Below are positions 53,457-63,902 of a stretch of 64,000 nucleotides of DNA, piece by piece. Origin of the DNA: Cellulophaga sp. BC115SP. Its GTDB lineage: Bacteria > Bacteroidota > Bacteroidia > Cytophagales > Spirosomataceae. The stretch spans positions 109,969-173,968 of the forward strand of contig NZ_JAAALB010000011.1 in NCBI RefSeq assembly GCF_009905545.1. Direction: 5' to 3'. The notes below the pieces were generated by a model that was not told the DNA's origin, made no database searches, and saw nothing but the letters and a program-made list of their open reading frames with translations. Each line of letters opens with the position of its first letter. Position 1 is the first letter of the stretch. A program made the translations under genes and the position numbers.

Positions 53457-56400
53457 CTATTTTTGGCTATTCAAACGATAGCTTTTTACACTGTCATTAT
53501 TTCTAAAAAAATGTATTTGGATACCTTTTGATTGAGGGATAATTACCAAATCTCTTACCTCACCTTTTACTTGGAAACCAGATTGATTTTGAGGAATATA
53601 GTTAAAAGTACCATTTCCTTTGTTCAAAAATAACTGACCATAGTTAGCATCCATTCTACCTATTTTGATTCTAGAATGAAAGAAATTACCAGCAAGAACA
53701 AGGTCTTTAAAGCCATCGTGATTGACATCTAAAACACTGATGGCATATACTGGAGCCATTTGCGCTTCGACTGGAAGAGGGCTAGGTTTGAATACTCCTT
53801 TTCCTTGATTGAGCAATACGATCGACTCAAACTGATTCGCTTCTAATTTATTGGCTTTGGACAACTGTTCTGGCGTAAAAAGTTGCTCCATACTTGCATC
53901 AGCGTAACTAGTATAATTAGGAAACTTTTTTCTTAATGAAAATACTTGATTTAATGCTTCATCTCGGCTTACCAATGGATAAGTTTTCCCTTGTACATAG
54001 TAATTCACAAATGGATCTATAGCTTCATTTTGGTCAAAATCTGCGTATACTAGTGATACAGGGGTCTGTAGACTTGGCTTCAATTGATTGTTTTTACCAT
54101 AATTTCCAACTATCAAGTCTAAATCACCATCGTTATCTAAATCGGCAGATTCTAAAGATGACCACCAACCATTGCTAGGGTAGTTTTGTATCAATGTTTC
54201 TGAAGCTAAAAATTTACCTTGAATATTTTTGATCCAAAGAATAGGTTGCCACTCCCCCACTAAAACTAAGTCTTCCCATCCATCACCATCAATATCAATA
54301 TTTTTTCCAGCAGTTATTCTCCCTAAAGTTTCCAGAGCGGGTGCTAACTCTTTCGTAACATCAGTAAAAAATCCTTTGCCGTCATTTTGTAACAATCGAC
54401 TTCCAGGAGAAAAAGGGTACTTCCCAGGAGTTATTCTTCCTCCTATTACTAGATCAAGGTCGCCATCTTTATCAAAATCAATGGTCATTACACATGAGTC
54501 ACTATTCAAATCACCTGTCACTAAATTATCTTCTGCCTTCTTAAAATTGCCTTTGCCATCGTTTAGGTAAAGTCTATCTTGTAACAATAAATCATCAGGA
54601 AGGTAGGAATATCCTCCACTTACGACATACAAATCCAAATCGCCATCTTTGTCTGCATCGAAAAAAATAGCATCAGTATCGGTACACATTATATCACTAT
54701 CGATACTAGCTTGTTCTGTTCCTATCCACGAACCATTGGGTTGTTGAAGTAAAATAGCACCTGATTGTCCCTTCGAACCACCAATATAGATATCCACTAA
54801 ACCATCTCCATTTACATCGCCATGAGCAGTCTTAGGACCTACGTATGACAACATATTTGGTAAAAGCAATTGACGCTTGAAGTCGTTGTAATCATCCTCT
54901 ACATTGCCATAAGGTAAGGTATCAGTATCAATTTGCTTAAAATACGGAAATTGGCGATTTACAGCCCATTGACCAAAAGGTTCTTGAACTTTAACTTTAT
55001 GAACTTGATTTATTGAAGGATTTAGAAGTGTTTGAATCTTATTGTTAGGAAAAATAATTTGTACGCTATCTACTTTGGTTTTCCCTAGCCCAAAATGTAA
55101 TGGAATCATCATACAAGACTGAAAGCCTCTTGTTGGGAAATGCTCTCTCAATTGCTTTTGTCCATTTTGATATACCAAAACTTTGGTTCCATAAGTTTTG
55201 GCATCTAATAACCCATCTATGTCAAAAGCAATATAGTTCCCTTGAGTTTGTTCATTTAGGTAAATACTGGCTTCAAGGTTAACATTATTTGTAACTATTT
55301 CTAAATCACCATCATTGTCCAAATCGACATAAATAGCCCCATTAGAAAGGCGAAGTTGATCACAAGCCCATGCAGTAGTTTTATCTTCAAATTGGAGATT
55401 ACCATTATTTAAGAAGAAATAGTTTTTAGTCAATGTAGAAGGCATTTCTTTGATTATATCCATCATGGCCATTGGATTACCCTGTGCAGCTTTTAGCTCC
55501 TTATCAGCATAAAACTTCATAAAGTCCATGTTGGTGTAATCTCTCAAATAGCCATTTGTAATATATATATCTTTTTGACCATCATTGTTAAAATCTGCCA
55601 CTAGTGGTGCCCAGCTCCAATCTGTATTAGACACACCTGCCAGTTGACCAATTTCACTAAATGTTCCATCACCATTATTTAACTGCAACATATTGCGCAT
55701 AATTTGATGATAAAACCCATTGCGAACCATTGATTTATAATTCTCATAGTTTTCGGGTCCATAAAGTAGTTTTTGACGGCGATTGTCCTCTGGTAACATG
55801 TCCAAGGTCAAAATATCTGGCAAACCATCATTGTTGATATCGACCACCTCATTTCCCATTGAAAACTGACTTAAATGCCCAACCGAGGTCTCCAATTGAT
55901 CTGAAAAAGTTCCATCCTTTTGATTGATATAGAGGTAATCCTGTTCGATATAGTCGTTTGACACATAGATATCAGGCCAGCCATCTTGATTAATATCAGC
56001 AATGGCAATTCCTAATCCAAAACCCAAAGGGTTTCCTTTGATATGCGCCTTTTCGCTCACATCAATAAATTTTCCATTATCATTACGTAAGAGCCTATCA
56101 CCTGCTTGAGGGTCTCGCTGACTTTTTAGTACCGAGGCATCAAAGCGTTTATAATCTTTAATGCTATGGTTGAGTAAAAAACAGTCGAGATCGCCATCTT
56201 TATCGTAATCAAAAAATGAGGCTTGAGTAGAGTTTGTTGGTAGGTCTAGACCAAACTGAGAGGCTTTTTCTACAAATTGGAAGTTTTTTTGATTAATATA
56301 TAGCCTATTTCTCCTAGAGGTCTCATCTCCATCACCCGAATAGCAAACATAAATATCTAGCCAACCGTCTTGATTAATATCGACCAAAGTTACACCAGTC

Positions 56401-56714
56401 TTCCAGCCACTTCCTTTACTAATACCAGCTGTAGAAGTTTGGTCTTTAAATTTCATTTTCCCCATATTCTGATAAATACGATCAGAAACCATATTACCAG
56501 TAAAATACAAATCTATTAGACCATCATTATTAAAATCTCCTGCAGCTACTCCTCCACCGTTATAGAAATATTCGTAAGCCAAAACATTATGTTTTTCATT
56601 CTCTGTTAGTTGGTTTTTAAAAGTAATACCAGTTTCTCCTGGAGCCAATAATCTAAACTGACCAACAGAGGGAAAAAACAAACAAGAAAGACAGAAGAAT
56701 AGTAGGAATCTCAT
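53457..56714 (-). CDS. FG-GAP/VCBS repeat protein with ASPIC/UnbV domain
   Basis: A 1085-residue surface protein (signal peptide to about residue 18). I count about 13 calcium-binding FG-GAP motifs of the form D-x-[ND]-x-D-G-x-x-D (for example DFNNDGLIDLYF near 60, DLDNDGDLDLIVGN near 870), which make beta-propellers. Between two propeller blocks, at about 520-590, lies an ASPIC/UnbV module (GLGKTKVDSVQIIFPNN). Members are thought to bind glycans or other surface ligands. It is separated from susD by two hairpins, so it may be transcribed with the haloperoxidase-like gene apart from susCD. Confidence 0.88.
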   Translation of the reverse strand: MRFLLFFCLSCLFFPSVGQFRLLAPGETGITFKNQLTENEKHNVLAYEYFYNGGGVAAGDFNNDGLIDLYFTGNMVSDRIYQNMGKMKFKDQTSTAGISKGSGWKTGVTLVDINQDGWLDIYVCYSGDGDETSRRNRLYINQKNFQFVEKASQFGLDLPTNSTQASFFDYDKDGDLDCFLLNHSIKDYKRFDASVLKSQRDPQAGDRLLRNDNGKFIDVSEKAHIKGNPLGFGLGIAIADINQDGWPDIYVSNDYIEQDYLYINQKDGTFSDQLETSVGHLSQFSMGNEVVDINNDGLPDILTLDMLPEDNRRQKLLYGPENYENYKSMVRNGFYHQIMRNMLQLNNGDGTFSEIGQLAGVSNTDWSWAPLVADFNNDGQKDIYITNGYLRDYTNMDFMKFYADKELKAAQGNPMAMMDIIKEMPSTLTKNYFFLNNGNLQFEDKTTAWACDQLRLSNGAIYVDLDNDGDLEIVTNNVNLEASIYLNEQTQGNYIAFDIDGLLDAKTYGTKVLVYQNGQKQLREHFPTRGFQSCMMIPLHFGLGKTKVDSVQIIFPNNKIQTLLNPSINQVHKVKVQEPFGQWAVNRQFPYFKQIDTDTLPYGNVEDDYNDFKRQLLLPNMLSYVGPKTAHGDVNGDGLVDIYIGGSKGQSGAILLQQPNGSWIGTEQASIDSDIMCTDTDAIFFDADKDGDLDLYVVSGGYSYLPDDLLLQDRLYLNDGKGNFKKAEDNLVTGDLNSDSCVMTIDFDKDGDLDLVIGGRITPGKYPFSPGSRLLQNDGKGFFTDVTKELAPALETLGRITAGKNIDIDGDGWEDLVLVGEWQPILWIKNIQGKFLASETLIQNYPSNGWWSSLESADLDNDGDLDLIVGNYGKNNQLKPSLQTPVSLVYADFDQNEAIDPFVNYYVQGKTYPLVSRDEALNQVFSLRKKFPNYTSYADASMEQLFTPEQLSKANKLEANQFESIVLLNQGKGVFKPSPLPVEAQMAPVYAISVLDVNHDGFKDLVLAGNFFHSRIKIGRMDANYGQLFLNKGNGTFNYIPQNQSGFQVKGEVRDLVIIPQSKGIQIHFFRNNDSVKSYRLNSQK

Positions 56715-56788
56715 GAGACAAAGACAAATTGAGCGTCGTATTCAGTAGTTAAGGAAAATTAAAAGTAAAAACAATATCCCAAATTATT

Positions 56789-56818
56789 CAAAATGCCTCT
56801 GAAATCAGAGGCATTTTG
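56789..56818 (-). terminator. hairpin between susD and the FG-GAP gene
   Basis: Perfect 14-bp stem CAAAATGCCTCTGA / TCAGAGGCATTTTG with a 2-base loop. It is the second hairpin in the 230-bp gap. Confidence 0.7.
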
Positions 56819-56907
56819 AGATAAATTTCAATAAGAATTAAGCTGTACAGTTCAGAAATAAATAATTCGTTAATACTATTCTTAGTTAATCACCAATTTA
56901 ATTGAAT

Positions 56908-56935
56908 AAACAGGCACAAAAGTTTGTGCCTGTTT
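56908..56935 (-). terminator. terminator after susD
   Basis: Perfect 13-bp stem AAACAGGCACAAA / TTTGTGCCTGTTT, loop AG, with T-run on the minus strand, 11 bp after the susD stop. It should end or strongly reduce the susCD transcript. Confidence 0.82.
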
Positions 56936-56946
56936 TCATCCATTGA

Positions 56947-58539
56947 TTATTGTTTATCCCACCACATACGAGTAGTGAATAAGTCAGCACCTTGTTGAGC
57001 CACTACTGCATTGTAGTTAGTAGCATTTTTAGATGATTCTGACTGAGGGTATTTCAAACGACGTGGAATTACACCTCCTGTTTCGTTACCAGGGTAGTTT
57101 GTTGGAGTCAATACAGGATAGCCAGTACGTCTCCAGTTAGCATACGCCTCATAAGAGTTTAGAAAGTTAACAGCCCAATACTGAGTATGAATCTGTTCCA
57201 TCTGAGTATTTGTTGTTGTAGCGTTGTAAGGGCGAGCGGTCAAATAAGCTGTGATCGCCACATCAGAGATAGTTGCTCCGTACAAGCTAAACATTTTCAT
57301 AGCAGCAGTTACACCTTTGTTGTAATGGGCAGCAGCTTGACCATCACCCCAGCCACGTAAAGCAGCTTCAGCTAACAATAATTCCACTTCAGCATAAGTT
57401 TGGAATATTGTTGGAGCGGCATTGCTAGCTACATAGTTCAAGTTAGCCTCTGAATATTCAGCCAATGAATTGTCATTCCAAGTTGTGATAAGGTTTTTGA
57501 TTGTTGTATTATCATAACCATTAGGAAGACCTTTTTGTGCTGCTGGAGCAGAAGCTGTTGCTAATTGAGTAGCATCAGCGTTTCCTTGCCATAAAGTAGC
57601 AAAATATGGTAAACGAGGGTCATTGTTGTTTTTCAAGAAATCAACAAATGTTTTACTCAATTTACTGTTTGCTTTACCTTTCAAGTTAGCAGCATCATAT
57701 TCTTGAGTTTTCAATGTATTTCCATCCAAGTTACGGTTGTTATCATTGGTATCTTGGTGATTGATTTTTGCAATATCATCGTTGCTTTGCATTACACCAC
57801 CAGCAATTGCTTTCTTCACCCAAGTTTGAGCTAAGTTAGCATCTACTTTAGTTAAACGCATACCTAAACGCAACATCAATGAGTTAGCAAAACGTTTCCA
57901 TTTAGCCACATCTCCACCATAAACAGCATCAGCAGTTCCATAAGTAGCTTTTGTTGCATCTAAAGCACCACCAGCTTGCTCTAACTCTTTCAACAAGTCA
58001 GCATAAATATCTGCTTGTTTGTCATATTTAGGAGCATACAAGTTAGACAAATAACCTTTTCCTGCCTCAGAATATGGAATATCACCATAAAGATCAGTCA
58101 TACGGCTATAAATATAAGCACGCCAGATACGAGCAACATTGTACTTGTTTGACAACGCTGTGTTGTCTTTCGTCAATGAAATAATTTGCTCAATTTCCTT
58201 CACTTGGTTTTGATAACCTGTATCAAAGTAAGCACTGTAATACTCAACATTTGAAAGGTATTTATCACCTGACCAATAGGTATTCAATGAAGCAAAATGC
58301 TGAACCATTGCGCCACAATAAATCAAGTTAGCACGGTGGTTTTCATATCCTGTACCAGCTGTTTTTACAAGGTTATAAGTAAAAAGGTTTTCTAAAACAG
58401 GGTCTGTAAGAGCATTAGGGTTTTTGTTCATATCTTCAAAACCCTTATCACATGATGTAGCTAACATCGTCGCTGCAGTGAGCATACCCGTTAGCATTAA
58501 TCCTCTTTTTTGTTTGATATATCTGATCATTATTTTCAA
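56947..58539 (-). CDS. SusD/RagB family glycan-binding lipoprotein
   Basis: Outer-membrane lipoprotein of 530 residues that binds the glycan at the surface and passes it to the SusC channel. The signal ends in lipobox ATSC (Cys at about 30), then DKGFEDMNKNPNA, common after the anchor of SusD proteins. The body is helical with TPR-like pieces and the conserved YAEVELLLAEAALRGW at about 383-398 and YEAYANWRRTGYP at about 464-476. This matches the SusD-like group 2. It starts 18 bp after susC, so the two are cotranscribed. Confidence 0.92.
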   Translation of the reverse strand: MKIMIRYIKQKRGLMLTGMLTAATMLATSCDKGFEDMNKNPNALTDPVLENLFTYNLVKTAGTGYENHRANLIYCGAMVQHFASLNTYWSGDKYLSNVEYYSAYFDTGYQNQVKEIEQIISLTKDNTALSNKYNVARIWRAYIYSRMTDLYGDIPYSEAGKGYLSNLYAPKYDKQADIYADLLKELEQAGGALDATKATYGTADAVYGGDVAKWKRFANSLMLRLGMRLTKVDANLAQTWVKKAIAGGVMQSNDDIAKINHQDTNDNNRNLDGNTLKTQEYDAANLKGKANSKLSKTFVDFLKNNNDPRLPYFATLWQGNADATQLATASAPAAQKGLPNGYDNTTIKNLITTWNDNSLAEYSEANLNYVASNAAPTIFQTYAEVELLLAEAALRGWGDGQAAAHYNKGVTAAMKMFSLYGATISDVAITAYLTARPYNATTTNTQMEQIHTQYWAVNFLNSYEAYANWRRTGYPVLTPTNYPGNETGGVIPRRLKYPQSESSKNATNYNAVVAQQGADLFTTRMWWDKQ

Positions 58540-58557
58540 AAGATTTTAGTAAAAAGA

Positions 58558-61500
58558 CTAGAATTTAGCTGACAAGTTCAAACCAAAGCTACGAGTAGTT
58601 GGTACTCCAAACATTTCCAAACCTTGAGCATTACCATTGTTATAAGTCGACTCAGGGTCAATGTTAGGAACGTTGTTGAAAATCATCAACAAGTTACGAG
58701 CAACAAAGTTGATTGATAATGATTGGATTGGAGTCTTAGCCAAGAATGATTTTGGAACTGTATATCCAAATGTCAATTGTCTCAACTTAGCAAAGTTGGC
58801 ATTGTACACAAACTCATCTGTGATGGTTGTAGAAATTCCAGTGAAGTAGTCTTGTGCAGAGATAGTCTTAGTAAATGGAGCTCCGTTTTGGTCAACACCT
58901 GTAACTGTAACACCAGTTTCACGTACGTTGTTAGCAACAGTACGCTGAGTCAAACCGTAACGAGTAGCAAACGCATTTGTTGCTGAGTATAAAGAAGCTC
59001 CAAATTTAGCATCAATCAAGAAACTGAAATTGAAGTTTTTGTAGCTAAATGTGTTTGTTAAACCCATAGTTACTGGAGGCACACCTCTACCTAAAGAAGT
59101 AAATTCGCCTTGTACTGGCAAGCCTGTGTCTTTGTTGTACACAGTGTTACCATTTGCGTCTTTCTTAGCACGGTAACCTGCAATCATACCAAATGCTTGT
59201 CCTTCGAAGTGATAGATATACGCATTACGAGTTCTTGACTCATCCATTGAAAGTGTAGTTAAACCATCTGCAATTTTAATAACCTTGTTGTCATTGTATG
59301 CGAAGTTGTAACTAACATCCCATTTCAAGTTAGAAGTTTTAACAGGAGTTCCTGTCAATAAAACCTCAATACCTTTGTTTTCTACACGACCTACGTTCAA
59401 TAATACATCCGAATAACCACTTGCTGAAGAAACAGAAGCTCTAACGGCATCATTCTCAGTTACACGATTGTACAATGTCAAATCTAAACCTAAACGGTTA
59501 TCAAGAGTTTTCAAGTCAAAACCTAATTCAGTTGTAGTTGTAGTATTTGGTTTCAATTGCGAGTTAGGAATAGTACTTGTACCAATGTTCATTAATGGGT
59601 AACCCATGTATGAGTTTGACTGCAATGTATATGGTAGGTTCAAGGCATAAGCACCAGGATAACCACCACCTACTGTAGCATAAGATGCACGTACTTTACC
59701 ATAAGTCAACCAATTTGGACGAGAAGCCAATGCATCAGAGAATACAAAACCTGTACTTACCGCTGGGTAGAAAATGCTGTTGTTAGCAGGGTTCAAAGTA
59801 GAGAACCAGTCTTGACGACCTGTTAAAGTTAAGAACAACAAATTTTTGTATGATAAGTCAGCCGAACCATAAACTGAGTTTACAGCAATTTTAGAATAGT
59901 CATAGTTCCAGTTACTTGAAATCAAGTTACTTGGGAAATAGTTGAACGGTACGTTAAATTGGCTACCGCTGATACCTGTTCCTTCGTTTACTTTAGACAT
60001 TTGGTTACCACCAACAAATGCATTTACAGAATAATCACCAATTTCTTTTGTATATCCGATGATCAACTCAGCGTTAGTTTCAGTGATTTTACGCTCACTT
60101 TGGCTTAAGCTACCACGAGTGCTGTAAGCAATACCTGTTGGTTCAATTTGCCAGAATTTCAATTGGTTGTAGTCTGTACCTAAACGTGCTTTTGCATACA
60201 AATTGTCAGTAAGATTATAACGTAAGTTGAATGATCCCATGAAACGGTTACGATCATCTGTATTCTTTACGTAATTGGTAGCAAAATACGGGTTTTGAGC
60301 ATAAACGTTATCATTCCAAAGAGATTCATAACCACGGCTATCTACGCCGGGAGCCAAAGTACGAATGTCGATACTTGTAGCCAACAACTGAGCCGCAACG
60401 TTAGGGTTTTTAGGAGTATCAGACAAGAAAGAACGGTTTTCGCCATTTTCTACGTTGTACTGAACAACACTTTGGAAAGTTAATTTTTTCGCAAGTGTAC
60501 CATTTGTAGCCAAGTTGAATGACTTACGGCTAAATGTTGAGTTAGGAACAACGCTTTTCGAATCAGCATTAGACATTGAAAAACGGAAGTTCAAATCTTG
60601 GTTACCACCAGAAATCGCCAATGTATTAGAGAAAGTACTACCTACATTGTAGAAATTCTTGATGTTATCTTTTTGAGCAACATAAGCGCGAGATACACCA
60701 TCTGGTTGAATTACAGACGAACCATCCAATTTAGCGCCCCAAGAAAGTCTACCTGCTGCAATAGCTTCGTCTTTAGTTGTTGGTTTAGCACCTCTAGTAC
60801 CTGAGCCATACAAATACTGATAATCAGAAAGTTTTAAAGGAGTTTCTGCTGTAAAAGTTGAATTAAAATCAACACCTAAACCTTTTTGTCCTTTACCACT
60901 TTTTGTTGTAATCAAAATTACACCACTACCAGCACGGAAACCATAAAGTGCCGCAGAAGCACCACCTTTCAATACTGTTACAGACTCGATATCGTCTGGG
61001 TTGATAGAGTTCAAACCATCCCCTGTATCGAAACCACCCCACATACCTGCCGAGTTAACGTTAGTATTATCCATTGGAACACCGTTGATAACATACAATG
61101 GTTGGTTATTACCACCCAAAGAACCGTTACCACGGATAATTACACGGCTAGAACCACCAGGGCCCGTTGCTGTACTTGTAGCGTTTACACCGGCAATTTT
61201 ACCCGAAAGTGCATTACCTAGGTTAAGTTCACGAGCTTGCGTAAACTCTCCTCCTTTTAACTCTGTTACTGCATAGCCGAGTGCTTTTTTGTCTTTTTGA
61301 ACACCCAAGGCTGTTACAACCACTTCTTGTAGGTTTTCAACTGTAGCCTCTAGTGCTACATCTACCACAGCACGGTCGCCAACAGCAACTTCTTGCGTTG
61401 CAAAACCCAAAGATCTAAAAATCAATACTCCGCCTTTAGGTACGTTAATAGAATAACTACCAACTGCATCAGACACTGTACCTTTTGAAGTACCTTTAAT

Positions 61501-61641
61501 CAGAATGTTAACTCCTGCTAAAGGTGTATTATTACTATCAGTTACTTTACCTTTTATTGGGCCTTGAGCAAAGATAGTTTGCCAAGAAAGGAACAGTAAT
61601 GCAGTAAATAAGAGAGTAAATTTACTTTTGCATGCTTTCAT
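58558..61641 (-). CDS. SusC/RagA family TonB-dependent outer-membrane transporter
   Basis: A 1027-residue outer-membrane importer. It has a signal peptide (ending IFAQ), a carboxypeptidase-regulatory-like domain (GKVTDSNNTPLAGVNILIKGTSKGTVSD, about 28-55), the TonB-interacting region around VVVTALG and a plug with the conserved LSGKIAGV and QPLYVINGVPMDN. A large barrel follows, ending in KF. I chose the ATG that starts the signal peptide, 30 codons inside the longest frame. The substrate is likely a fucose-containing glycan or oligosaccharide, judged only from the GH29 gene downstream. It is divergent from a ROK regulator gene. Confidence 0.93.
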   Translation of the reverse strand: MKACKSKFTLLFTALLFLSWQTIFAQGPIKGKVTDSNNTPLAGVNILIKGTSKGTVSDAVGSYSINVPKGGVLIFRSLGFATQEVAVGDRAVVDVALEATVENLQEVVVTALGVQKDKKALGYAVTELKGGEFTQARELNLGNALSGKIAGVNATSTATGPGGSSRVIIRGNGSLGGNNQPLYVINGVPMDNTNVNSAGMWGGFDTGDGLNSINPDDIESVTVLKGGASAALYGFRAGSGVILITTKSGKGQKGLGVDFNSTFTAETPLKLSDYQYLYGSGTRGAKPTTKDEAIAAGRLSWGAKLDGSSVIQPDGVSRAYVAQKDNIKNFYNVGSTFSNTLAISGGNQDLNFRFSMSNADSKSVVPNSTFSRKSFNLATNGTLAKKLTFQSVVQYNVENGENRSFLSDTPKNPNVAAQLLATSIDIRTLAPGVDSRGYESLWNDNVYAQNPYFATNYVKNTDDRNRFMGSFNLRYNLTDNLYAKARLGTDYNQLKFWQIEPTGIAYSTRGSLSQSERKITETNAELIIGYTKEIGDYSVNAFVGGNQMSKVNEGTGISGSQFNVPFNYFPSNLISSNWNYDYSKIAVNSVYGSADLSYKNLLFLTLTGRQDWFSTLNPANNSIFYPAVSTGFVFSDALASRPNWLTYGKVRASYATVGGGYPGAYALNLPYTLQSNSYMGYPLMNIGTSTIPNSQLKPNTTTTTELGFDLKTLDNRLGLDLTLYNRVTENDAVRASVSSASGYSDVLLNVGRVENKGIEVLLTGTPVKTSNLKWDVSYNFAYNDNKVIKIADGLTTLSMDESRTRNAYIYHFEGQAFGMIAGYRAKKDANGNTVYNKDTGLPVQGEFTSLGRGVPPVTMGLTNTFSYKNFNFSFLIDAKFGASLYSATNAFATRYGLTQRTVANNVRETGVTVTGVDQNGAPFTKTISAQDYFTGISTTITDEFVYNANFAKLRQLTFGYTVPKSFLAKTPIQSLSINFVARNLLMIFNNVPNIDPESTYNNGNAQGLEMFGVPTTRSFGLNLSAKF

Positions 61642-62480
61642 TTTTATGAACTGTTTCAGTGAAAAAATTGAATTGGATGTTAATGTGATTGATAATAAGG
61701 GATACTCTACCCTAAGGGGGATTGGTGGCAAATAATGCTTTTTTCATGGATGGCTAAGAATAGTATAACGTGGAAAATTGGGATTATATAATTATTAAAA
61801 AAATGCTGAATCAAATTTACTTAAACTCAAAATAATACAGGTATTTCGTCTAATATATCAATAAGTATGCGATATTAGTAAATTATTTTAATAATTAGTA
61901 CAAAAAAAAACGTTTGTATACCAAAGAGGAATTTCACCTACTAAATACTCATTCAAAATATTCATGAATTAAAAATAACTAAAACAAAATATAATTTGCA
62001 AATTTTATTATAATATTACATATAATTTTAAAATATTAAAACAAAACCCTATATAATTCGAGTAAAAGTACTTAACATTTTTTTTAAAATATATTAATAA
62101 AGTAAGTATTTTCTACAAAAGCCCACAGTACCCACAAGTTTTTTTGATATTAAATCATATACTTGTTGTTGAAAGTATTAATTTTTCTTTTTTTTGTAGT
62201 ACTGTAGACTGAAACGTTAGAAAATATCAGCTCCTTTTAGTAATCTTTATTCAAGATTGACTTTTATCATTTTTGAATAACAGCACGATAGGTGATTTTT
62301 TAAGTGTCTTCTCAGATACTATATCCTAATTAATTTATATATTAAGCTCCACTAATCTGAAAGCCTATCAAATTATTTATAAAAATGTAAACCTTTTAGA
62401 ACTGTTTAACGAAGTCCATGTTGGTCGAGTAATAGTCAGTCTATTCATAACCACATACTTGAATTCTTATCCCTGAATAT
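61642..62480. promoter_or_regulatory. very AT-rich divergent control region of susCD and the ROK gene
   Basis: 839 bp without coding sequence, with runs of A and T throughout 61900-62200. A TAAATTTG box on the minus strand (61819-61812) would start susC about 170 bp upstream of its ATG, but no matching TTG is at the right distance. No clear box for the ROK gene was found. No operator repeat could be named with confidence. The length is large for two divergent genes and could hold long leaders or regulator sites. Confidence 0.45.
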
Positions 62481-63716
62481 ATGTCTGATTTGTACAAATC
62501 TGCTCCGGATAGCGAAATCGTCGAGAGAGAGTCAATTGTTGATTTAAAGAAAAACAAACTAAAAAAGAAACTTTTACAACACCTTTATAATGGTGGTAAC
62601 TTCACTATTGCGCAGTTGACAAAACAGCTACACACCAGTGTTCCTTCTGTCACGGCATTGGTCGAAGAACTTATCAATGAAAAGTGGGTAATTGAAGTTG
62701 GTATTGCAGAAGTGCAATTGGGGCGTAAACCTACTTTGTATAGTCTAAATCCCTACGAACGCTTTGTCTTGGCTCTTGATATCAATACCTATCAATCGAA
62801 AGCCTATATCCTGAATCTCCAAAACAAGGTAATGTACAGCGATGACATTCCTGTTTGTATTGATGGTGATAGCCCTATCGCTGACCAATTAATTAGAGCC
62901 GTCGAGAAATTCCTAGCCATTTCTGCCTACCGAATCGAACATTTTGTGGGTATTAGTGTCTCTATGCCCGGATTGATTAACCCTCGTACCGGGCTAAATT
63001 ACACGTATCCACATGTAGTAGCTGATGGCGGTAGCTTGGTCTATCTCATGAAAAGTGCCCTTCAACTACCTGTATTTATCATCAACGATACCCAAGCCAT
63101 TACTTTGGGCGAACACCATTTTGGGCTTGCCAAGGATATGCAACATGCTATTACCGTAAATATGGACTGGGGTGGTGTTGGTTTTGGGGTTCTTGTAAAT
63201 GGTCAGGTGCTTCAAGGAGAATCTGGCTTTGCTGGTGAATTAGGACACATTCAGGTACGACCAGACGGTGAGCTTTGTCACTGTGGTAAAGTTGGTTGCC
63301 TAGATACCGTTACCAAAGCATCATACCTTATCAAACGTATCAAGGAATTATTGAAAGAAGGTCGTGTTTCGCAACTGGCAAATAAAAATATTGACCAAAT
63401 CGACATCGAAATGGTGATTGAAGTAGCCAATCGTGGTGATGGTCTTGCGATTGACTTGTTACACGATATTGGTAAAGAAATGGGTAAAGGTTTGGCTATT
63501 GCGGTGCACTTGCTCAATCCGAAAACCATTATTATCAATGGTGCTTTAGCCAAAGCGGGTAAATTTATCAGCAATCCAATCGAGCAGGCGATTTACAAAT
63601 ACTGTTTGGCGGACTACAAAGAAAACTTGAGTATCGTAATTTCAGAGCTCGGCGAATCTGCCAAAGTACTGGGTTTACAAGCTTATGCACTGAATAAGGT
63701 TTTAGCAGAAGAATAA
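62481..63716 (+). CDS. ROK-family transcriptional regulator
   Basis: A 411-residue NagC/XylR-like regulator. The N-terminal winged helix (about 25-90) reads FTIAQLTKQLHTSVPSVTALVEELINEKWV; the ROK domain follows, with the zinc motif CHCGKVGC near 266-273 and GHIQVRPDGELC. The usual ATP-binding DxGGT motif at the start of the ROK domain is replaced by LALDINTYQSKA, and the second glycine loop reads DWGGVGFG. It therefore probably binds sugar but does not phosphorylate it. The likely role is to sense a glycan-derived sugar and control the divergent susCD genes. A terminator follows. Confidence 0.9.
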   Translation: MSDLYKSAPDSEIVERESIVDLKKNKLKKKLLQHLYNGGNFTIAQLTKQLHTSVPSVTALVEELINEKWVIEVGIAEVQLGRKPTLYSLNPYERFVLALDINTYQSKAYILNLQNKVMYSDDIPVCIDGDSPIADQLIRAVEKFLAISAYRIEHFVGISVSMPGLINPRTGLNYTYPHVVADGGSLVYLMKSALQLPVFIINDTQAITLGEHHFGLAKDMQHAITVNMDWGGVGFGVLVNGQVLQGESGFAGELGHIQVRPDGELCHCGKVGCLDTVTKASYLIKRIKELLKEGRVSQLANKNIDQIDIEMVIEVANRGDGLAIDLLHDIGKEMGKGLAIAVHLLNPKTIIINGALAKAGKFISNPIEQAIYKYCLADYKENLSIVISELGESAKVLGLQAYALNKVLAEE

Positions 63717-63864
63717 ACAATACAAACAGTAAGTAAACATGAGTCTTCCTGTTTTTGGGAATATTTTAGGAAATGTATCCTGTTTTTGTTTGTCTGGGCT
63801 CACAATTTAGACCATTAAAGCTAAGATTTGCACAGTGTTAGGAATATATATTGACAGTTAGTCT

Positions 63865-63902
63865 AAAAGGCGTTCGAAAAACTAGTTTCGAACGCCTTTT
63901 TT
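63865..63902 (+). terminator. intrinsic terminator after the ROK gene
   Basis: A 15-bp perfect stem AAAAGGCGTTCGAAA / TTTCGAACGCCTTTT with loop AACTAG and a T-run. The bases after it (TTTTTTGATACTAT) resemble those after the terminator at 29643-29680, so it may be a short relative of that repeat. The rest of the 284-bp tail to the window edge shows nothing else. Confidence 0.88.

Noticed and set aside
60295..61276. Plus-strand frames over susC
   Set aside because: Antisense shadows of the susC plug region, rich in Thr/Cys runs that mirror susC codons.
61900..62200. Replication origin in the AT-rich stretch
   Set aside because: No DnaA-box cluster and no dnaA, dnaN or gidA gene is near; regulator-susC control region explains it better.
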